This document shows positions 20,187 to 29,114 of a stretch of 36,802 nucleotides of DNA, one piece after another. Below the pieces are notes generated by a model that worked only from the letters and a program-made list of their open reading frames with translations, ran no database searches and was not told where the DNA came from. The DNA is from Gammaproteobacteria bacterium. Lineage in GTDB: Bacteria > Pseudomonadota > Gammaproteobacteria > Pseudomonadales > Ketobacteraceae. Position 1 is the stretch's first letter; every line of letters begins with the position of its first letter. Location of the stretch: assembly GCA_002748575.1 (NCBI GenBank), contig PDSR01000058.1:1-36802 (forward strand). The letters run 5' to 3'. A program made the translations under genes and the position numbers.

Positions 20187-21961
20187 CTATTCTGAAACCA
20201 GAATCACCCTGGAATAGACCGCACCATCAACGCTGGTTACATTAATCGTAAGTGTACCACCCGTTGTAGCGGCATTACTGTCAGGGCCTACCACAATAGT
20301 TTGGGTAATACCCTTACCAAAGATTTTAGGATCTGCACACCCATTTGGAATTTTGAATGAGCCGCCACCTATAATTTCTATTCCTTCGGCGACTATGTCG
20401 ACTGTTGTGCCAAATGCAGGCAATAAGCCATTAATATCAGAAATAGTCACATCTACAGTATTGCCATCTGTAGACATATCAAAACTGCCATTACGACTGT
20501 CTTTGATTAGAACCGCATCAGATGACATACACAGGTACATGTTGCCCCTGATTTCAGCCACTCCCCGACAGTGGCCCGCAGCAAATGCATCTGAAGTACA
20601 ATTACTGCCCCGATAAAATCTGTCAAGTTTTAGTGAATAATCACCACTGCCATCAAAATCCGAATAGTATTCACCGTAGTCATACTGGCCATTACCATTT
20701 TCATCGTTATAGGCTTCATCCAAGTGCAGAATACCTTCATCAGCATCATACAGCCCGTTGCCGTTCAGATCTGCAAACGCTTCAGGGGCATCGTATCGAC
20801 CATTGGCATTGGAATCGACGTAATCTTCACCAACATCATAAAAACCATTGCCGTTAGCATCGACAAATTCTTCCGGCGAGTCATATTCTCCATTTCCATT
20901 AATATCTGTGAAGAACTCGCCTGGATCGTACTGACCATTATCATTAGCATCAGTGTAAGCTTCACCGTGATCATAGAGCCCATTGCCATTAGCATCAACG
21001 AACCCCTCGGCACCATCGTAGTATCCGTTTTTGTTTAAATCAGAAAATCTTTCGCCCCGATCATAAACACGGTTTCCATTGGAATCTGTGTATAACTCAA
21101 TACCACCATCATACACACCATTACTGTTTTCATCCTCAAAGGTTTCCCCAACGGTATACTTACCATCAGCGTTATAATCGACATAAGGCTCACCACTATC
21201 AAAGGAGCCATTGCCGTTGGCATCAACATACAGCTCACCAGCATCATATGCGTTATTATTATTTGCATCCAGGTAAAGCTCAGCTGCATCATATACGCCT
21301 CAACGAAACGCTCGGCACCACGATCATAAAAACCGTTGCCATTCAAATCAACGTAGGGCTCCGCTTCATCAAACACGCCATTACGATTCAAATCGCTATA
21401 AGCTTCCCCGTCGTCCCACCGGCCATTTGCGTTAGCATCTTCGTAGGGCTCATAGTCATATACACCATTACCATTTCTATCGGTATAAGGTTCCGCAGCC
21501 GCGTCATAAAGGCCGTTACTGTTACTGTCTATGAAAGTTTCCTCGCCAATCGCGGTGGCCAGGATTCTTACAATACCACCTTCCGGCCTTGGCATTTGAC
21601 TCGTCCAGTCCACGGTGCAGCCACCGCCTGTTAAAGAGCAGCTTGACTCTATGGCACCACCACTGGCAACAAAGGAAACATCTATTGCATCCAGTGCCGG
21701 ATTATTATTTCTATCACCGACGCGAGTCGTCACTTTAGAAACGGTACCGAAATAATTCCAACCCCTGGGGTTCAGGATATCGGCTGCAAGTGTGAAGCTG
21801 TTTTGGTCAGGTACAGTGCCAGGATTAAAATCAGGTCTGTCACTCCCGCCACCATGCCCGCCATTTCCACTATTAAATTCTGAAGAGCTGTTCCCACCCC
21901 CACAGGCACTGATCATTGATAACACAAAAAGCGACGCCAGCAACATTCTTATTCTTATCAT
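20187..21961 (-). pseudogene. Lipoprotein with about 19 tandem DxNGNGxYD calcium-binding (EF-hand/dockerin-like) repeats, split into two ORFs by a frameshift
   Basis: 21961 start: MIRIRMLLASLFVLSMISACGGG (lipobox). The repeat series runs in one frame to about 21305, then continues without stops in another frame (VYDAAELYLDANNNNAYDAGELYVDANGNGSFDSGEPYVD...) to the stop at 20187. Confidence 0.8.
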
Positions 21962-22295
21962 TCTGCCACCTCAAGTTGGCCTGTTTAATATGTCCCTTCA
22001 CAGCGCAGCCCGGCAAAGCCTCTATGCAAGCCTATGTCTTTCATTTTTATCCGCTCTTATCGCTAGCGGTTGGAATAAAAACACATCTGTGTAGAGTTAA
22101 CTGTTATTAGTGACCCGGATCATATCAACATTCAACGCGCATTTTAAGGCCTCGGCGGCCCATAAATTAGCGAAACAGAAGGATCTCAGGCTTAACAAAT
22201 TTGGTTATGAAACGAATACTAAACCCACTGATTTTAGCTTTCAAAGCCAGCGGATTTATAACGATTTACTTTTAATACTTAACAGCAAACTTATA

Positions 22296-22937
22296 CTATT
22301 GCTCTTTTTGCTGCTCTTTTTTCGGATCACATAAAAAGAACAGATCCTTGTGCTCTTTAGAGCAGGCCGTGACCCGGTCAGGAGAATAACTGCCAGCCCC
22401 GGAACGAGCCTGATGGGGTATTATCTTTCCAAAATTATAACGAACACCAATGGAAAAAGTATGGATTTCATCAAATATAGAATCACTCTTTGTGCCAATG
22501 TAATACTTATACCCCAGTTGATAACGCAGTTGCGAATCCCCCCACAGCAAACCCGCCCCTAAAACTGCACCGGTTTCTGAATCATCAAAATCCGAGCTGT
22601 CCCAGTAAGCGCCGCCAAGGGTGCCATAAAGCGTTATTTTTGGTTTAATACGCCGATGAATTCCAGCCGACATGGATAACAGGTTGCTGCTGGCGCTATC
22701 TTCAAAATCGACGTTTGCAAAGCCGCCTTCAAGATAGTATTCGTGATTGATCTGGTAGCCAATATCAAAGCCGATGGTTTCCACATCAACATCACCACTT
22801 TCGGCATCGACAATGCCCGCACCCACAGAGCCACCAATATATATCCTGTCCTGGGCTGATGCCGCTATTCCAATATTACTCGCAGTTAAAAAAATGACTG
22901 CAATGCTCAACCGGCCTAATGGGTTTTGAATGCTCAT
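22296..22937 (-). CDS. Outer-membrane beta-barrel protein with C-terminal extension
   Basis: Signal peptide; alternating amphipathic strands; FDIGYQINHEYYLEGGFANVDF; FSIGVRYNFGKI. Confidence 0.7.
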   Translation of the reverse strand: MSIQNPLGRLSIAVIFLTASNIGIAASAQDRIYIGGSVGAGIVDAESGDVDVETIGFDIGYQINHEYYLEGGFANVDFEDSASSNLLSMSAGIHRRIKPKITLYGTLGGAYWDSSDFDDSETGAVLGAGLLWGDSQLRYQLGYKYYIGTKSDSIFDEIHTFSIGVRYNFGKIIPHQARSGAGSYSPDRVTACSKEHKDLFFLCDPKKEQQKEQ

Positions 22938-23080
22938 CGAAAATCGGTTCCTTATAAATTTATTAGAATTGTTATATTTGTAGAATTATTGGCAGAGAGC
23001 ATACCGAAAACTCGCCATTGTGCCAAATAGCGCTTGGATTTTAGCAGCATAATAGATCCCTACCTTCCTTATAAGCCAGG

Positions 23081-24148
23081 TTAAGCCACCACCTTCACCC
23101 CATGACTGCGATCGGCAGTTAAAATTTCAAATGCTGCCCGATTTCGGGTTTCCAGCACCCGTTGCGGTTTCCCTTGTCGCTTTATCTGCAAACGGCAGCC
23201 GGCTATTTTGCTGTTCAGACAGATATTCGTGCCACCGGGCGGGTTATAGTAATTCAAACCCACAAAATCATAGCGCAGCCCATAAATATCGCATACCACC
23301 GAGGTATCACCCTGCGCGGTTTCGATATGCCAGTTAAAGTAATTGAAGGTGGCTTTGGCGCGTGTAGCGTTCCATAAATTATTCAGCTTTATTTCTTCGC
23401 CATCCACCCGAATAACCAGGGTGGTCATCCAGGGTGTCCAGATCGGGCCGATTTTTAACCTGGCGGTTGCCACTTCCAGAAACGCTTGAGGGTCGTTATC
23501 AAAGCCTGCCACCTGTCCCCAGGCATAGTAATCAGTATGTTTTTCGCCCCAGTTGTGGTTTTCGCTGCCTTGCCAGTTATCAATCGCAATACTATTACCA
23601 TCAACCACAAGGGAACCCCGGTATCGCACATTGGGATTACCCACCAATGCCTTGGCTTTTGGCAGAGGCGTGCTGTATAAAACTTCAGGAAGCAATAACA
23701 AGGGCTTTTCGCCGTTGCCATAGTGTAATTGCCAACTGATTTGGTGGCCATTCAGTGCGGCAGCGCCCTGAGCTTTTCCAGGTACTAAACGAGCCCTATC
23801 ACCCATGTTGACCGATAAACCTTCACTGGAAAATGCACATTGAGCCAACGGCAGCTCTTCTTTTACCGCAGTGACCTGATGGGTTTCGCCATTAAAAAAA
23901 ATGGCCCATAGTTCACCAATGCTGTTTTCGGGCTTACCTTTGGGCACAAAAACAGTGTAACGAATCCAGAATGCATAGGGTTTTTCCGGGTGGTTTGCCC
24001 GTAAAAAATAACTTTCATAATGACCTTTTTTACTGTTTATATCGAAACGACAACGATTTGCCGCATTGCGCTGCGTGCTATATTGGTCGTCTTCAGCCAC
24101 CACAAATTTAGCCACTGTATTGTTTGCCACTGCGTTATTTTGCGCCAT
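23081..24148 (-). CDS. Uncharacterised protein, possibly CrtC/AttH (lipocalin-like) superfamily
   Basis: WQGSENHNWGEKHTDYYAWGQVAGFDND recalls the NWG/Y-W-G core of hydroxyneurosporene-synthase/AttH-like proteins; family assignment from motif impression only. Confidence 0.5.
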   Translation of the reverse strand: MAQNNAVANNTVAKFVVAEDDQYSTQRNAANRCRFDINSKKGHYESYFLRANHPEKPYAFWIRYTVFVPKGKPENSIGELWAIFFNGETHQVTAVKEELPLAQCAFSSEGLSVNMGDRARLVPGKAQGAAALNGHQISWQLHYGNGEKPLLLLPEVLYSTPLPKAKALVGNPNVRYRGSLVVDGNSIAIDNWQGSENHNWGEKHTDYYAWGQVAGFDNDPQAFLEVATARLKIGPIWTPWMTTLVIRVDGEEIKLNNLWNATRAKATFNYFNWHIETAQGDTSVVCDIYGLRYDFVGLNYYNPPGGTNICLNSKIAGCRLQIKRQGKPQRVLETRNRAAFEILTADRSHGVKVVA

Positions 24149-24174
24149 TGAAATTACCCCAAAACCGGTTTTGA

Positions 24175-24615
24175 TTAATTGGCTGCAACAGCGCTGTTAT
24201 CGGATTCCAGCCTTATGGCTTTTAAGGGGAAAGTAATAATTGGCCCCTGGTAACGCACTTCAGCATAACCAATGATTTCGCCCTTTGCATAAACTGTTAA
24301 CGGGCAGGTTACTAAAGACTCAACCAGCTCATTCATCGAATAGCTTTTTTCACCCGAAGCACGCACCAAACCAATGCCTGGAAATTCAAAGTCCAGCTGG
24401 TACTTTGGCCCAGAGAGCTGAAAAGTTAACTCACCTTCGACAGGGGTTTGATAGTCACGATCTGTTAGCCTGGCAATGCCCGCAAAAGGCTGTGCGCCCA
24501 GCAAGCGGGAACCTTTCCCCAAACCCACTTTAATGGTGAATTCAAACGCCTCGGCTTTTCGGGTTTCATTCAGTTCTATCCAACCCTGCATGGTTTCGTT
24601 CAGCACCAATTTCAT
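24175..24615 (-). CDS. Hypothetical protein (146 aa), GMC-oxidoreductase neighbour
   Basis: Complete ORF; three RBS-like repeats directly upstream; between the GMC oxidoreductase and the CrtC/AttH-like gene, same strand. Confidence 0.7.
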   Translation of the reverse strand: MKLVLNETMQGWIELNETRKAEAFEFTIKVGLGKGSRLLGAQPFAGIARLTDRDYQTPVEGELTFQLSGPKYQLDFEFPGIGLVRASGEKSYSMNELVESLVTCPLTVYAKGEIIGYAEVRYQGPIITFPLKAIRLESDNSAVAAN

Positions 24616-24618
24616 TGT

Positions 24619-24661
24619 TTTACCCCTTTAATTGTTTACCCCTTTAATTGTTTACCCCTTA
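24619..24661. repeat. Tandem 16-bp repeat (about 2.7 copies) carrying Shine-Dalgarno-like sequence on the minus strand
   Basis: TTTACCCCTTTAATTG at 24619-24634 and 24635-24650, partial third copy TTTACCCCTTA; minus strand reads AAGGGGTAAA three times before the ATG at 24615. Confidence 0.95.
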
Positions 24662-24698
24662 GTATTGCGCCTTGTAATTCTAATTATGCAGTTATTCG

Positions 24699-26696
24699 CT
24701 ATGCCTGCGCATAGTATTGTTGCGCTATTTTATGTGCCAGTTTTTCTGCTGCGCGACTGGCAAGAGCCATAATAGTCACCTGCGGATTCGCTCCCAATGA
24801 TGAAGGCACGGCACTGCCGTCCATCACGTACAAGCCATCGACACCAAACACCTGGTGATTCACATCACACACACCGTTAGCAGGGTTAGCCGCAATCCGG
24901 CAGGTGCCCAGCGGGTGATATGCCGATATTGCAAAGTGCCTGGGTTTTAATCCTGAATCAATGACTTTATCGACCATTTCTTCGGTATAAATCCTGGGGT
25001 ATTTCGCCAGCCCAACCAGATGAACGTAATCAGCTCCTGCCCGCAAATGAATTTTTGCCAGGGTGCGCGTGGCTTTTAAAAATAAGCTGAAATCCCGCTT
25101 ATTCATGTTATAGGTAATAAAAGGCACATCAGGGTGTAAGCCTTTACGAACCCGCCCCCTGGACTGGTCTTTGATCATAAAACCAAAATACCCGGTGTTT
25201 TGATAGCTCTCGGCAAAATCCACAAAATCATAACCGGTCATTGGGCTGAGCAAACCATGAGCAACAAACGGCGGCGTGCCTCCTTCAAACATGATATCGT
25301 CATCAGCCCAGTCACTAATGCCATAGCCCTGGGGAATGGAACGGGTGTTGGCAAAGTTCTGGTTTGCATAAAAACCTGTGACTGCGCCTGCTGGGTGGAT
25401 GGATAAATTTGCGCCCAGCCAGCGGTTTTTTATGCCGTTTGCCTGCAAAAACAAGGGGGTAAAAAGGGTGCCCATACTCACAACCACCTGCGGCGCTTTA
25501 ATGGTCAGGTGCCTTACAATACCATCTTGAGCCACACCTTGGGCTGTCAGGCCAACCACCGTATTACCTTTCATTTGCAGGCGATCGGCTTTCATTCCAG
25601 TGAACATAAAAGCACCTTGATCCAGCGCTTTGGGTATATAGCTGATATTGGTGGACTGCTTTGCGCCAGTGGGGCAGCCAAACTGGCACAGCCCCTGACC
25701 ATCGCACCCTGCAGCGTTACGCATTAACGGGTGCGTTTGCTTTAAGCCGATTTTATGAGCCCCTTTTTGAATCACATCACCAATAGGGCCAACATATTTG
25801 GGATCAGCAGGTTGCACCTGCAATACAGCTTCCACCTGTTCAAAATACGGTAACATGGCCTGCGGGCTTAGATCCTGCAAACCCCAACTCATCCATTGTT
25901 GCAATACCCGTTCCGGGGTGCGCAGGCAGGTGCCGGAATTCACCGTGGTGGTGCCACCGACTCCCTTACCCACAGGCACGGGTATGACCGCGCTCCCTAT
26001 GGCAGCAGTGACACCGGATGCCCGATACAGCTTGGGGATGATTTCGGTTAATTTGCCGTTGAAATCGCGCCGATCGTGGTAATGGCCTTCTTCCAGAATC
26101 ACTACCGCCAGCCCCCTACTTGCCAGCTCATAGGCAGCTGCGGCGCCACCGGCACCACTGCCAATCACTACCACATCGGCTTCGATGGTTTGCGCTGGTG
26201 GCAGATCATTAGCAGTTGATAGCTGGGAGTGCCAGCGAAAGGTTTCAACCTGACTGGGGCCAGGAATGCCATTGTGGGTCTGCATTCGCAACAGGTTGTT
26301 GCCGTCCAGCAGATAAGCCATGCGGAAGGGGATGGACAGCATCCTTAAAAGCGGGCCGGCAACCGGACTCTGGCGGTGTTTTTCAATAAAGGCTCGGCGT
26401 TGCTTTAGGGGGGCACTGGCAAAGCTTCTTCTATGCGCCAGCAAAAAACGCAGCTCAAGGCTGGCAAGCAATGTGGTAATCGCCTGCTGCAACCCGGGAA
26501 TATTGGAAAAATACCGCTGAGCTTCGCTGGCAAGTTCGCAGGCATCAGGGGCAGGCAAGTGCTCGCCCGCTGGGAACAGGGCTTCAACCCAGGCACGCAC
26601 CGTTCGATGATGCGCAAAAGCCCTGCTGTTTTCTGGCTTAGCATGATCTGATTTTGTGCTGCCTGGTTTAGTTTCCGGGTTATGTGCTGCCGCCAT
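24699..26696 (-). CDS. GMC family oxidoreductase
   Basis: ADVVVIGSGAGGAAAAYELASRGLAVVILEEG; GKGVGGTTTVNSGTCLRTP; GCDGQGLCQFGCPTGAKQST; YHPLGTCRIA; DGSAVPSSLGANPQVTIMALASRAAE. Track start is 26717. Confidence 0.92.
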   Translation of the reverse strand: MAAAHNPETKPGSTKSDHAKPENSRAFAHHRTVRAWVEALFPAGEHLPAPDACELASEAQRYFSNIPGLQQAITTLLASLELRFLLAHRRSFASAPLKQRRAFIEKHRQSPVAGPLLRMLSIPFRMAYLLDGNNLLRMQTHNGIPGPSQVETFRWHSQLSTANDLPPAQTIEADVVVIGSGAGGAAAAYELASRGLAVVILEEGHYHDRRDFNGKLTEIIPKLYRASGVTAAIGSAVIPVPVGKGVGGTTTVNSGTCLRTPERVLQQWMSWGLQDLSPQAMLPYFEQVEAVLQVQPADPKYVGPIGDVIQKGAHKIGLKQTHPLMRNAAGCDGQGLCQFGCPTGAKQSTNISYIPKALDQGAFMFTGMKADRLQMKGNTVVGLTAQGVAQDGIVRHLTIKAPQVVVSMGTLFTPLFLQANGIKNRWLGANLSIHPAGAVTGFYANQNFANTRSIPQGYGISDWADDDIMFEGGTPPFVAHGLLSPMTGYDFVDFAESYQNTGYFGFMIKDQSRGRVRKGLHPDVPFITYNMNKRDFSLFLKATRTLAKIHLRAGADYVHLVGLAKYPRIYTEEMVDKVIDSGLKPRHFAISAYHPLGTCRIAANPANGVCDVNHQVFGVDGLYVMDGSAVPSSLGANPQVTIMALASRAAEKLAHKIAQQYYAQA

Positions 26697-26843
26697 GAAA
26701 TAACCTCCTGCCCACACTGTTGCGTGAATCTGGGTTCAGTATACATGGACACAGCCAGGATGCTCGCCTTCAGGTTGCCATGCCACATTAAAAATAAACT
26801 GGCAAATCGGCAAAAACACCCGGTGAGCAAGCACTTACATACC

Positions 26844-27518
26844 CTACAGAACCCGTGATTTAAAGCAGTAACGGCGATCCGATGAGGCTTCCAATGTCGC
26901 CTCCAACTTATCCCCATGAGCTAACGGGGCCACGCCAGCCGGTGTTCCGGTCAGCACCACATCCCCCGGCAGCAGGGTAAAGTGATCCGAGATCAGCGCC
27001 ACCAGATCCAGAATGGGAAACAACATCTGGGCGGTATTCCCTTGCTGACGCAGTTCATTATTCACCGTTAGCGACACCGTAAGGTCCGTGAAATTTTGCA
27101 ATTCACCAGCAGGCACAAAGGCCGATAACGGGCAGGCACCGTCGAACGCTTTGGCCTGCTCCCACGGGTGGCCTTGCTGTTTGAGCCGAGTTTGCAGATC
27201 CCGCAGGGTTAAATCCAGGCCAATACCCAGGCCCAGAATAGCACTGCGAACACTTTCAGGGTTGGCCCGGGTTAGCGGCTTGCCGATCAGCAGGGCGATT
27301 TCGGTTTCATGGTGACACTCGCCCCGCCCCGCAGGAATAGTAAACGACGGCGCCAGTGGTACTACCGCCGTGGCAGGCTTGATAAACAGAATCGGCTCGG
27401 TGGGCACCGGGTTGTTCAGTTCTTTAGCGTGATCAGCGTAATTCCGACCAACACATACCACCTTACCCAGTGGCAATTCCACCGGCTCCCCATTTAGCAT
27501 TCGATGCTGATAGTGCAT
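26844..27518 (-). CDS. Fumarylacetoacetate hydrolase family protein
   Basis: KVVCVGRNYADHAKELNNPVPTEPILFIKPATAV; HHETEIALLIG; LLPGDVVLTGTPAGV. Confidence 0.92.
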   Translation of the reverse strand: MHYQHRMLNGEPVELPLGKVVCVGRNYADHAKELNNPVPTEPILFIKPATAVVPLAPSFTIPAGRGECHHETEIALLIGKPLTRANPESVRSAILGLGIGLDLTLRDLQTRLKQQGHPWEQAKAFDGACPLSAFVPAGELQNFTDLTVSLTVNNELRQQGNTAQMLFPILDLVALISDHFTLLPGDVVLTGTPAGVAPLAHGDKLEATLEASSDRRYCFKSRVL

Positions 27519-27528
27519 AACAGGCTCT

Positions 27529-28926
27529 TTACAGGTCAAAGATTTTACCGGGGTTCATAATGCCATTAGGGTCAAAAAGCTGCTTAACGGCTTTCATCAG
27601 GGCAATTTCTTCAGCACTGCGGCTGTATTCAAGGTAGGGCTTTTTGGTCATACCCACACCGTGTTCTGCCGACACGCTGCCCTGATGTTTTTCCACAATT
27701 TCAAATACCCATTTATTCACCTGTTTGCACTTTTCAAAGAAGGTTTCTTTGGGCAAATCATCGGGTTTCAGAATATTCAAATGCAAGTTACCGTCGCCGA
27801 TATGGCCAAACCATACGATACGAAAATCAGGGTAGTATTCCGACACGACCGCATCAATTTCCTCAAGAAACACCGGCACTTTTGAAACCGACACGGAAAT
27901 ATCATTTTTATAGGGTATGTATTCGGCAATGGTCTCGCTGATGTCTTCACGCAACCGCCACAGGGATTCCAGCTGGCCCTGGCTCTGGCTCATTACACCA
28001 TCGAGCACATAGCCTTTTTCAACACACTCTTCGAACAGTGCCATGGCCTGTTCCACCACATCTTCATTCAGCGCTTCAAATTCCAGCAGCGCATAGTAGG
28101 GGGTTGCGGTTTCAAAGGGGCGCTGCACATCGCCACGGCCTGTTACCAGCTGCACAGACAGTTCCGAGAAAAACTCAAAGGCGGTTAAGTCTATTTCCCG
28201 CTGAAAGGTATTTAATACATCCATGACCGCGCTGAATTCTGGCACGCCTAATACCAGCACACTTAAATTTTTCGGGGTGCGGGACAGTTTCATGGTGGCT
28301 TCGGTAATAAAGCCCAGGGTGCCTTCTGCGCCGATAAACAACTGCCGGAAATCATAACCGGTGGCGTTCTTAACCAGGTCCTTATTCAGCTTGAGCACTT
28401 CACCCTTGCCGGTAACTACCGTTAACCCCGCCACCCAATCACGGGTCATGCCATAGCGAATCACCTTGATACCACCGGCATTGGTGGAAATATTACCACC
28501 TAACTGACTGGAACCCGCCGAAGCCAGATCCACTGGGTAGAAAAGGCCGTTATCTTCAGCAAACTGCTGTAATTGCTCGGTAATTACTCCGGATTGGCAG
28601 CGCACGGTGCGATCAATCTCGTTAAATTCAAGAATTTGATTCATATAATCAAAAGCCACAACCACTTCATGGTTGGCAGCCACCGCAGCGGCGGAAAGGC
28701 CGGTGCGACCACCAGAAGGCACCAGAGCCACCTGATGTTCGTTGGCAAACTGCACAATCGCCTGCACTTGCTCGGTGGTTTTCGGAAACACAATCGCCAG
28801 CGGCCTGGGCTCATAGATTTTAGTCCAGTCGCAGCCGTAGGTTTGCAGGCTTTCGGAATCGGTTTTTACTTTGCCCTCATCCACTAATGCTTGTAGGCCG
28901 TTGATGATATTATCTGCCGCTGTCAT
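27529..28926 (-). CDS. FAD-binding oxidoreductase, D-2-hydroxyglutarate dehydrogenase-like
   Basis: PKTTEQVQAIVQFANEHQVALVPSGGRTGLSAAAVA; GNISTNAGGIKVIRYGMTRDWV; WFGHIGDGNLHLNIL; SAEHGVGMTKKPYL. Start chosen at MTAADNI (28926); divergent from serA. Confidence 0.85.
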   Translation of the reverse strand: MTAADNIINGLQALVDEGKVKTDSESLQTYGCDWTKIYEPRPLAIVFPKTTEQVQAIVQFANEHQVALVPSGGRTGLSAAAVAANHEVVVAFDYMNQILEFNEIDRTVRCQSGVITEQLQQFAEDNGLFYPVDLASAGSSQLGGNISTNAGGIKVIRYGMTRDWVAGLTVVTGKGEVLKLNKDLVKNATGYDFRQLFIGAEGTLGFITEATMKLSRTPKNLSVLVLGVPEFSAVMDVLNTFQREIDLTAFEFFSELSVQLVTGRGDVQRPFETATPYYALLEFEALNEDVVEQAMALFEECVEKGYVLDGVMSQSQGQLESLWRLREDISETIAEYIPYKNDISVSVSKVPVFLEEIDAVVSEYYPDFRIVWFGHIGDGNLHLNILKPDDLPKETFFEKCKQVNKWVFEIVEKHQGSVSAEHGVGMTKKPYLEYSRSAEEIALMKAVKQLFDPNGIMNPGKIFDL

Positions 28927-29114
28927 AGATTTACCTTTGAATTCAAAAACATAACCGTTCACACATTCCCTCTGAATGGCCAGACCCGCCAGTCGCCAAT
29001 AAAAGCGGACACCCAAGGGGGTGGCTATGATACCATAGCGCCCCCTGAATTTTCGGTATTTGATAATTCGACCCAAAAAATTGAGTTATTCGCTTAAACA
29101 TCACGGTATTCATT

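Noticed and set aside
20724-21038. Plus-strand ORFs rich in Ile/Val opposite the EF-hand repeat gene
   Set aside because: Periodic antisense of the DxNGNG repeats; explained by the repeat structure on the minus strand.
20187-21961. CRISPR-like array because of regular repetition
   Set aside because: Periodicity is coding (DxNGNGxYD), repeats are degenerate, and there are no spacers or cas genes.
26405-26917. 170-aa minus-strand ORF overlapping the start of the GMC oxidoreductase
   Set aside because: Mostly inside the GMC CDS in another frame and without recognisable motifs.
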